From contig DASXFD010000076.1 in assembly GCA_036489755.1 (NCBI GenBank), forward strand, positions 1 through 64,000: DNA of 64,000 bases, in the 5' to 3' direction. Both the position numbers and the translations under genes were made by a program. The stretch comes from JABFXX01 sp036489755 (GTDB lineage Bacteria; Myxococcota_A; Polyangia; Haliangiales; Haliangiaceae). The notes beneath the pieces are model-generated. The model was not told the DNA's origin. It worked only from the letters and a program-made list of their open reading frames with translations, and did not search any database. The stretch's first letter is position 1; every line of letters begins with the position of its first letter. Positions 19,727 to 29,722 of this stretch are shown here, one piece after another.

Positions 19727-20194
19727 TTAGAGCAGCTTCACGAGCCGCGTCGCCGCATCGTCGATGTGCGGGTTCGACTTCTCGATCTGCACGAAGCTCG
19801 CGCCGTGCACGTCGGTGAGCTGGAGCGTGCAGCTCGTCCCCTCGGGGACGGGGTACTCGGGCTTGAACGGACCGCCGTCGGCGACCGCATTCGCGGCCAC
19901 GCGCAACCGCTGCAAGCGCACCGCATCGAGCTTGGTGACGTCGTGCGTGTGCGTCGTCTTGCTCGGCGTGTTCGGCAGCCGCTTGGCATCGCCCGGCGGC
20001 ACGACGGTGGAATCCTCGGTGCGAGTCGCCGCCGCAAAATCGATCGCGATCCGCGACTCCTCGTGGCCGTCGCTGAAAGGCATGTCGCTGTGCGCGCACG
20101 TGTAGCCGATGCCGCCGATCGCCGGATGTGGCCGCGCCTCGGCAACCGACGCGAGGCACGCAAGCGCGATCGCGACGTTAGAAACGACTGTCAC
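19727..20194 (-). CDS. Secreted hypothetical protein
   Basis: 155 aa from GTG 20194, with signal MTVVSNVAIALACLASVAEA and likely cleavage after AEA. The mature protein has two Cys (YTCAHSDMPF and SCTLQLTDVHG) and is otherwise soluble. The start lies inside the end of the kinase gene (17-nt overlap), so it is translated as the second gene of a kinase operon. The role is unknown. Confidence 0.6.
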   Translation of the reverse strand: MTVVSNVAIALACLASVAEARPHPAIGGIGYTCAHSDMPFSDGHEESRIAIDFAAATRTEDSTVVPPGDAKRLPNTPSKTTHTHDVTKLDAVRLQRLRVAANAVADGGPFKPEYPVPEGTSCTLQLTDVHGASFVQIEKSNPHIDDAATRLVKLL

Positions 20195-21554
20195 CGAAGT
20201 CCTCGGGCTTCTTCACGGGCAGAGGCTTGGGCTTGGCAGGCTTGGCGGGCTTCGCGACGTCGACGTGCGTCGCCGGCGGCGGAGCGGCAGAGCCCGCAGC
20301 CGTGACCGGAACCGGAGCCGCAACCGGAGCCGGAGCCGCAACCGGAACCGCAACCGGAACGGGAGCCGGAGCCGCAACGGCAGCCGGAACCGCAACGGCA
20401 GCCGGAGCCGGAACCGCAACTGGAACCGCAACCGGAGCCGGAACGGCAACCGGAACGGGAGCCGAAGCCGAAGTCGGAGTCGGAGTCGCTTGTTCGGTCG
20501 AACGACCGCCCGTGAGCGCGACCGCCGCGACGCCGCCGCCGACCAGCACGAGGCCGGCGAGCGCGGCGAAGAGACCTTTGCGCGACGGCGTGCGCGTCGT
20601 CGTCGCGCCGGTTGCCGACGACAGCGTGGTCGGCGTCCCGACCACGTTCGGGCCCGGCAGCGCGACTTCCGGAATGTGGAGCACGCGCGCGACCGCCGAC
20701 GCGATCTCCGAGCCGCGCGGTCCCCCGAACTGCGATAGCGCACGCGCGAGCTGCGCGACGTCTTGGAAGCGATACGACGGATCCTTCTCGAGACAGCGAT
20801 AGACGATCGCGTCGAAGCCGGGTGGCATCGGCATCGCGAGCTGGGGCGTCGGATCCATCGCGACGCGAAGCGCCATCTCGGTGATGCTCTCCGCCGAGAA
20901 CGGCGGCCGACCCGCAACGAGCTCGTACATGATCACGCCGAGCGACCACACGTCGCTGCGCACGTCGGCGCCGCGTGCCGAGCGCAGCTGTTCGGGCGAC
21001 ATATAGCCCGGCGAGCCCATCACCGAGGCGGTGCGCGTCAGGCTCATGTTCGTGTCGGTCGGCGCCTTCGCGATGCCGAAGTCGAGCACCTTGATCAGCG
21101 GCGAGCCATCGGGGCGCTGCGTGAGGAACAAGTTGGCGGGCTTGAGATCGCGATGCACCAAGCCGTGGGCGTGCGCCTCGCCGAGCCCGAGACACGCCTG
21201 CAGCATGTAGTCGACGACCGTCGCGACCGGCATCGGTCCGTTGCCGGCGAGCAGCGACGCGAGATCGCGGCCGGTGAGCAGCTCCATCACGATGTAAGGC
21301 GCACCGTTGTCGAGCGTGCCGACGTCGGAGACCTTGCAGACGTGCTCGCCGCGGAGCTGTGCGGACGCGCGGGCTTCGCGCGAGAACCGCTCGACGATCG
21401 TCGGCTCACCGATCATCTCGTCGAGCAAGAACTTCAGCGCGACCGGCTGATTGAGCTGGACGTGAGTCGCCGCGACGACCATCCCCATGCCGCCCTGGCC
21501 CAACACGCGATCGATCCGGTACTTCCCCGCAATCAGCGACCCGACCTCGTACAC
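20178..21554 (-). CDS. Membrane-anchored Ser/Thr protein kinase
   Basis: 458 aa. The Hanks kinase domain (about 12-275) is complete: GQGGMGMVV, VALKFL, LVHRDLKPANLF and VLDFGIAK. One membrane helix lies near 325-345 (GLFAALAGLVLVGGGVAAVAL), followed by a Pro/Ala/Val tail of about 75 residues coded by hexamer DNA repeats (20300-20470), then a Lys-rich end. The catalytic part is cytoplasmic and the low-complexity tail extracytoplasmic. PknB-type regulation is likely, with unknown substrates. It overlaps the secreted hypothetical gene and is divergent from maeB. Confidence 0.93.
   Translation of the reverse strand: MYEVGSLIAGKYRIDRVLGQGGMGMVVAATHVQLNQPVALKFLLDEMIGEPTIVERFSREARASAQLRGEHVCKVSDVGTLDNGAPYIVMELLTGRDLASLLAGNGPMPVATVVDYMLQACLGLGEAHAHGLVHRDLKPANLFLTQRPDGSPLIKVLDFGIAKAPTDTNMSLTRTASVMGSPGYMSPEQLRSARGADVRSDVWSLGVIMYELVAGRPPFSAESITEMALRVAMDPTPQLAMPMPPGFDAIVYRCLEKDPSYRFQDVAQLARALSQFGGPRGSEIASAVARVLHIPEVALPGPNVVGTPTTLSSATGATTTRTPSRKGLFAALAGLVLVGGGVAAVALTGGRSTEQATPTPTSASAPVPVAVPAPVAVPVAVPAPAAVAVPAAVAAPAPVPVAVPVAAPAPVAAPVPVTAAGSAAPPPATHVDVAKPAKPAKPKPLPVKKPEDFGDSRF
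20300..20470. repeat. Hexamer minisatellite in kinase tail
   Basis: Units alternating CCGGAG, CCGCAA and CCGGAA repeat in near-exact hexamers through this segment of the kinase gene. They code alternating Pro/Ala/Val residues on the minus strand. Copy number could change by slippage in multiples of six without shifting frame. Confidence 0.8.
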
Positions 21555-21636
21555 GCGATCAGCCTAACAGATTGAATCGTACGTGCGCTGACGCAGCTAA
21601 GTGCCGGCGATACCTGCGTGGTAGGGTTTCCCCCGT

Positions 21637-23910
<2,274 letters not shown>

Positions 23911-23950
23911 CGGTTGCGAAACCCGCAGCATTTCCCGTACGCTACCGCCA

Positions 23951-25282
23951 GTGATCGACGACGACGTTGGCGCAACTACCGAGCAGATCGATCGCCAGGC
24001 GCCGTTCGGCGACCGCGTCCTGCTCGTGATCGATGGCGCGTCGCTGCAGGTAGTGCCACTGCCCGGCGTAGGTACGTTGACGGTCGGCCGCTCGCAGGGT
24101 TGCGACGTCTCGATCGATTCGGGCTCGGTGTCGCGCCACCACGCGAACCTCGTGCTCGCCAACGACGTCGAGATCGAGGACATCGGCAGCTCGAACGGCA
24201 CGTGGGTCGACGGCAACCGCATCGCGCCGAACGCCCGCACGCGGCTCGGTATCGGCATCCCGTTCCTCGTCGGCGGCGTCACGCTGATGATCCAGACGCG
24301 CGCCGGCTCGCGCCGCGAGAGCACGCCGAAAGCGAGCCAGCTGGCCGCGCTCGAGCAATCCGCCGCGCGCATCGCCGTCGGCAAGCTCGCGGTCCTCGTG
24401 CTCGGCGAGACCGGTGTCGGCAAGGAGCGGTTCGCGGAGCGCATCCACGAGATGTCGCCGCGCCGCGCCGCGCCGTTCGTACGGATCAACTGCGCCGCGA
24501 TCAGCGAGCCGCTGCTCGAAGCCGAGGTGTTCGGCAACGAAGCGCAGCACAAGGCAGGCGCGCTCGAGCAGGCCGAGGGCGGCACCGCATTCTTGAACGA
24601 CGTCTCGGAGCTGCCGACGACGCTGCAGATCAAGCTGTTGCGCGTCCTCGAAGATGGGGCGGTGCGCCGCATCGGCTCGGGCACGCCGCGTCCGATGGAC
24701 GTGCGGTTCGTCGCGTCGAGCAGCAAGGATCTCCAGGCCGAGGTCGAGGCCGGCCACTTCCGCCGCGATCTCTACTTCCGGCTCGCCGGCGCGACGTTCA
24801 CGATCCCGCCGCTGCGCCAGCGCCGCGACGAGATCCTGCCGCTCGCCGAGCAGTTCGTGCAGTCGGCGGCCGGTCCGCTCGGCCGCAGCTTCATGATCGC
24901 CGAGGACGCGAAGACGTGGCTGCTCGGCCACGACTGGACCGGCAACATCCGCGAGCTGCGCAACGCGTGCGAGCGCGCCGTGCTGCTCGCGACCGGCGCG
25001 GTGATCGAGCGCCAGCACCTGACGATCGACGAGGCCAAGCGGCCGCCGGGTGGCAGGTTCCGCAATCCGACCACGCCGCCGGGCGCGATGGTCAGCTCCG
25101 ACATGCCGAGCCAGGTCCGCGCGACCGTGGCCGAGCTCGAGAAGCAGCGGATCCTCGAAGCGCTCGACAAGTGCGCCGGCAACCAGACGCGCGCCGCCGA
25201 GCTGCTCGGGATCTCGCGCCGCACGCTGATCAATCGGCTCGACGAGTACGGCATCGCGCGCCCGCGCAAGCGCGACGAGTGA
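23951..25282 (+). CDS. FHA-AAA-Fis regulator lacking the GAFTGA loop
   Basis: 443 aa from GTG 23951. An FHA domain (about 22-110) has GRSQGCDVSI, SRHH and SSNGTWVDG, a phosphothreonine-reading module. The EBP AAA domain has Walker A GETGVGKE (152-159). The region that should hold GAFTGA reads FGNEAQHKAGALEQAEGG, about seven residues shorter, and Walker B is AFLNDV instead of LFLDEI. A C-terminal Fis HTH (QTRAAELLGISRRTLINRL) is intact. Without the sigma-54 contact loop it probably does not activate sigma-54 promoters. It may instead regulate by DNA binding after FHA recognition of a phosphorylated partner, such as the kinase products encoded nearby. Confidence 0.9.
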   Translation: MIDDDVGATTEQIDRQAPFGDRVLLVIDGASLQVVPLPGVGTLTVGRSQGCDVSIDSGSVSRHHANLVLANDVEIEDIGSSNGTWVDGNRIAPNARTRLGIGIPFLVGGVTLMIQTRAGSRRESTPKASQLAALEQSAARIAVGKLAVLVLGETGVGKERFAERIHEMSPRRAAPFVRINCAAISEPLLEAEVFGNEAQHKAGALEQAEGGTAFLNDVSELPTTLQIKLLRVLEDGAVRRIGSGTPRPMDVRFVASSSKDLQAEVEAGHFRRDLYFRLAGATFTIPPLRQRRDEILPLAEQFVQSAAGPLGRSFMIAEDAKTWLLGHDWTGNIRELRNACERAVLLATGAVIERQHLTIDEAKRPPGGRFRNPTTPPGAMVSSDMPSQVRATVAELEKQRILEALDKCAGNQTRAAELLGISRRTLINRLDEYGIARPRKRDE

Positions 25283-26418
25283 CCTCGATCGAGCTCCCGG
25301 CGTTCGCCGCGGCGTTCGTCGCCGGCGGCGGCCGCGACGTCGATACCGCGCGCGTCCCGATCGCAGCAGCTGCCGGCGACCACGTGCGCCTCGTCGACCC
25401 GGCGGGCGAAGAGCTCGGGCTCGCGGTCGTCGATCCGGATAATGCGCGATTGCGCGTGATGGTCACGCCCGCCGACGGGCTCGCCGCGATCGACGGCGCG
25501 TTGTTCGGCGTTCGCGTGGAGCGCGCGCTCGCATGGCGCAAGGCGCTCGGCTTGACGGGCGCGTATCGGCTAATCCACGGCGCCGGCGACGGCCTGCCCG
25601 GCTTCGCGTGCGACGTGCTCGGCGAGGTCGCGGTCGTCTATGCGTACGCGGAGTGCCTGCGGCCGCTCGGCCGCAAGCTCGCCGACGCGGTCGTCGGGTT
25701 CGCCAAGCTCGGCGGCGCAGTCGTCAAGCTGCGCGCGGGATCGACCGATCAGCTCCAGCAAGACGTCATCGGCAACGTGCCCGAGACGCTCGTCGCGAGC
25801 GAAGCCGGCGTCCATTACGAGATCCATCCGCTCGGCGGGCTCAACGTCGGTCTGTTCACCGACATGCGCGAGCATCGCGCCGGGCTCGCGCGATTCGCGC
25901 CCGCCAAGCGCGTGCTGAACTTGTTCTCGTACACCGGCGCGCTCGGCCTCGCGTGCGCGCGCGGGGGCGCCGCGGCGGTCACCAACGTCGACACGTCGAG
26001 CGGCGTGCAGGCGTGGGCGAGCAGCAACTTCACCCGCAACAACTGCATGGCGAAGTTCGAGACCGGCGACGCCGTGCGGTTCCTCGATCGCGCGGCGCGC
26101 GACAAAGAGCGCTACGACCTCGTCGTCATCGATCCGCCGTCGTCGTCGACAGCGCGCGGCACGTCGTGGACGACCGGCCGCGATTATCCCGATCTGATCG
26201 CGCGCGCGGCCGCGGTCATTCCGAGCGGCGGCCTACTCTGGCTCGCCGCGAACACGTACGAGCTCGGCTCGCTCGCCAAGCTCGCCGGCAAGGGCTTGCG
26301 CCAGGCGGGCCGCACGGCAAGCGTCGTCGAGCAAGGCGGCTTGCCGCCGGAGTATCCGACCGTCGTGGCGCAGCCGAGCGATCGCTACTTGCAAGTCTGC
26401 GTGCTGCGCCCGGATTGA
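25279..26418 (+). CDS. Class I SAM-dependent methyltransferase, RlmI/RlmK-like
   Basis: 379 aa from GTG 25279, overlapping the upstream stop (GTGA). The N-terminal part is PUA-like (DHVRLVDPAGEELGLAVVDPD). The methyltransferase domain has motif I VLNLFSYTGALGLACARGG and catalytic-region DPPSSS, as in 23S rRNA m5C methyltransferases of the RlmI family. It also has the typical GLFTDMREHR. The substrate is probably 23S rRNA but is not proven by sequence. The operon with the FHA regulator may be incidental. Confidence 0.85.
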   Translation: MTSIELPAFAAAFVAGGGRDVDTARVPIAAAAGDHVRLVDPAGEELGLAVVDPDNARLRVMVTPADGLAAIDGALFGVRVERALAWRKALGLTGAYRLIHGAGDGLPGFACDVLGEVAVVYAYAECLRPLGRKLADAVVGFAKLGGAVVKLRAGSTDQLQQDVIGNVPETLVASEAGVHYEIHPLGGLNVGLFTDMREHRAGLARFAPAKRVLNLFSYTGALGLACARGGAAAVTNVDTSSGVQAWASSNFTRNNCMAKFETGDAVRFLDRAARDKERYDLVVIDPPSSSTARGTSWTTGRDYPDLIARAAAVIPSGGLLWLAANTYELGSLAKLAGKGLRQAGRTASVVEQGGLPPEYPTVVAQPSDRYLQVCVLRPD

Positions 26419-26423
26419 GCGGA

Positions 26424-26504
26424 TATCGATTTATCGATATCGGTATCGATTTTTCGATATTGGCTCTGTATCGATTTCTCGATAAACTTATCGAATTCCC
26501 GATA
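26424..26504. promoter_or_regulatory. Four tandem 16-bp operator-like repeats
   Basis: Starting at 26424, 26444, 26469 and 26489 are TATCGATTTATCGATA, TATCGATTTTTCGATA, TATCGATTTCTCGATA and TATCGAATTCCCGATA. The consensus is TATCGA-N4-TCGATA with an imperfect fourth copy. Start spacing is 20, 25 and 20 bp, so most sites lie on similar helix faces. The last base of copy 4 is the first base of the XRE gene's ATG. The AT-rich block stands out from its surroundings. Autoregulation by the downstream HTH protein is the simplest reading. Confidence 0.8.
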
Positions 26505-27259
26505 TGAACGAGTTGTCGCTCGAGAGCCGGCGCAAATACATCGCGGAGCGCGTCCGCGAGCTGCGGCTGTCCCGCCGCTGGACGCAGGCCGAGCTCGCCA
26601 AGCAGCTCGAGCTCTCGCAGAGCCGGCTCAGCGAGATCGAGACCGGCCACGGTTCGTTTACCGCCGAGCAACTGCTCCGTGTGCTCGCGCTGTTCAACGT
26701 CGGCGTCGAAGAGTTCGTCGGACGGCGCAACGATCCGCAGCTCGAGCTCCAGAACGCCCTTGCGCGGTTTGGTGCGAAGAACTTGGTCGAGAGCGAGCGC
26801 GTGGTGCCGACGGAGCGCCTCGGCAAGCTGCCCGAAGTGATTCGCGGCGCGATCGTCGACGGTTCACCACGGCTAGTAACAGCGCTCGCTCCAGTTTTGG
26901 CCCAAAACGCCGACGATCTGAGCTTGAAACAAATCTACGCCGAGCTCGAACGAATCGGTCACGAACGCCGACTCGCATGGGTCGTCGAAAACACGCAACG
27001 AGCGCTCGAACAAGTCGCCGAGCACGACCCGTTTTGGCGACAGCGGTTGCTACGAGTACGGGTCAAATTCACGACCTTCCTCGAGTATGCGAGCAAGCTG
27101 CTCAACCGAGCCGAGCCGCTAGACATCCTCGACGCTACGATTCGGTCGAACGCTTCGCTCGCGACAACACGGAAACATCTATCGAGAACCGCTTCAAATT
27201 GGCGGATCGCCACCACTCTCGGCGTCGAAGACTTCGTCGAGGCATTGCGAGCCGTCTGA
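26504..27259 (+). CDS. XRE-family HTH regulator, putative antitoxin
   Basis: 251 aa. The N-terminal Cro/CI HTH (about 10-70: ERVRELRLSRRWTQAELAKQ, SQSRLSEIETG) is followed by a long helical C-terminal domain of unknown family. Codon use is less GC-biased than in flanking genes, suggesting acquisition. It is followed by a nucleotidyltransferase gene with a 1-nt overlap (TGATG), a pattern typical of type II-like antitoxin-toxin pairs. The four operator-like repeats directly upstream point to autorepression. Confidence 0.8.
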   Translation: MNELSLESRRKYIAERVRELRLSRRWTQAELAKQLELSQSRLSEIETGHGSFTAEQLLRVLALFNVGVEEFVGRRNDPQLELQNALARFGAKNLVESERVVPTERLGKLPEVIRGAIVDGSPRLVTALAPVLAQNADDLSLKQIYAELERIGHERRLAWVVENTQRALEQVAEHDPFWRQRLLRVRVKFTTFLEYASKLLNRAEPLDILDATIRSNASLATTRKHLSRTASNWRIATTLGVEDFVEALRAV

Positions 27260-27954
27260 TGAGCCTCATCCACGACTTCTTTGCCGAGATCGACGACCAG
27301 TGGCCGCACGAGGGCTCGAAGACGCGGCTCTCGATCATCGGCTGTGGCGCGCTGATGCTGCAAATCGACTACGAGCGTGGCACCAAAGATGGTGACGTCT
27401 TCGAGACACTCGATCTGTCGGCCGAGATCAAGACGCAGCTCGTCGCCCTCGCCGGCCCCGGCTCCAAGCTCCACGCTCGGCGCAAGCTCTACATCGACAT
27501 CGTGAAGAACGGCATACCGTTCCTGCCGCACGTGCCTCGATGGAATCCCGTTCGCTTCGACGACGAGCTGCATCACTTCGAGGTCGTCGCACTCGATGTC
27601 GTCGATGTCGTCGTTAGCAAGCTGAAGCGTTTCAGCGCGAACGACCAGGCCGATATCGACGCGATGGTCGCCCGCGAGCTCGTGCAGCACCACCACTTGA
27701 TCGAGCGGTTTCGATCTGCCGTCGACAACTGGTTGGGTGATGCACGCGAAGTGGACCTGCCGAAATACGTCGACAACCTCCATCGCCGAGCGCGACATGC
27801 TTGGTGTCGACGAGACCGAGATCGAGCTGCCGTCGTGGATCTGACGTGGTATCTGGTGCGCCATGGTCATCCGCGGAACGACGCGCGTGACGTGCCCGGC
27901 GTGCGGCGCGGCGCACGATTGCCAGCTCGTCCAGACGATCGATCCGCACGATAA
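27259..27954 (+). CDS. Nucleotidyltransferase-fold protein (DUF6036-like), putative toxin, apparent frameshift
   Basis: Literal frame 231 aa. The early motif IIGCGALMLQIDYERGTKDGDV resembles the GG(x)AL ... TKDxD core of minimal nucleotidyltransferases. From about residue 176 the frame turns Arg/Pro-rich and runs 92 nt into the next gene. If one base is dropped from the CC at 27786-27787, the frame reads ERDMLGVDETEIELPSWI and stops at 27844, giving 194 aa, a coherent C-terminus and an 18-nt gap before the next gene. The extra base is probably a real mutation or a sequencing error. A DNA-modifying or nucleotidylating toxin role is inference from the pairing. Confidence 0.7.
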   Translation: MSLIHDFFAEIDDQWPHEGSKTRLSIIGCGALMLQIDYERGTKDGDVFETLDLSAEIKTQLVALAGPGSKLHARRKLYIDIVKNGIPFLPHVPRWNPVRFDDELHHFEVVALDVVDVVVSKLKRFSANDQADIDAMVARELVQHHHLIERFRSAVDNWLGDAREVDLPKYVDNLHRRARHAWCRRDRDRAAVVDLTWYLVRHGHPRNDARDVPGVRRGARLPARPDDRSAR

Positions 27955-28467
27955 TCCCGCCGACAAAGCCCGCCTGCTCGCCGGCGAGCTCAACGTGCTC
28001 GCGTGCGAGTGCGGAAAGCGCACGCAGCTCGCGGCGCAGCTGCTCTATCGCGATGCCGATGCCGGCTTCTACGCACAGGTGTGCCCGGGCGGCGACGACG
28101 CGCTCGAAGGCGGCGCCGCCGCGTTCGCAGCCGCGGGCGTGAGCGGCACGTTGCGGCTGGTGCCGACGCAAAACGCGCTCGTCGAGAAAGTGAAGATCCT
28201 CGACGCCGGGTTGGCCGACTGGGCGATCGAGCTCGTCAAAGTTCTCTTGCTGTCGACGCTCGGCGAGCTCGACCGCGTGCTGTTGTTCGACACGCTCGCT
28301 GGTGATGCGCTGCACTGGCTGATGTTCGACGACGACGGCCGCGCGGAGCGCGTGACGAGCGCGAAAGCCGGCTACGACCGGCTCGCGGCGCGCACGCCGC
28401 CGAACGAGCTGCGTGTCGATCGGGCGTGGGCGGTCACCGCGGCGCAGTCGATGATCGAAGCGGCGAA

Positions 28468-28471
<4 letters not shown>
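27863..28471 (+). CDS. CpXC domain protein
   Basis: 202 aa. The N-terminus has CPACG (CpXC) followed some 40 residues later by CECG (NVLACECGKRTQ), a probable zinc site defining the CpXC family. The rest is a soluble alpha/beta domain (LYRDADAGFYAQVCP). The function of the family is unknown. It is convergent with the HMGL-family gene, their stops overlapping by 4 nt. ATG 27863 lies 18 nt after the corrected end of the nucleotidyltransferase. Confidence 0.8.
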
Positions 28472-29703
<1,232 letters not shown>

Positions 29704-29722
29704 GACGGTTGTATAGCCCGGA

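Noticed and set aside
20300..20470. Tandem repeats that could suggest a CRISPR array
   Set aside because: They are in-frame hexamers of a coding low-complexity tail, with no spacers and no cas genes.
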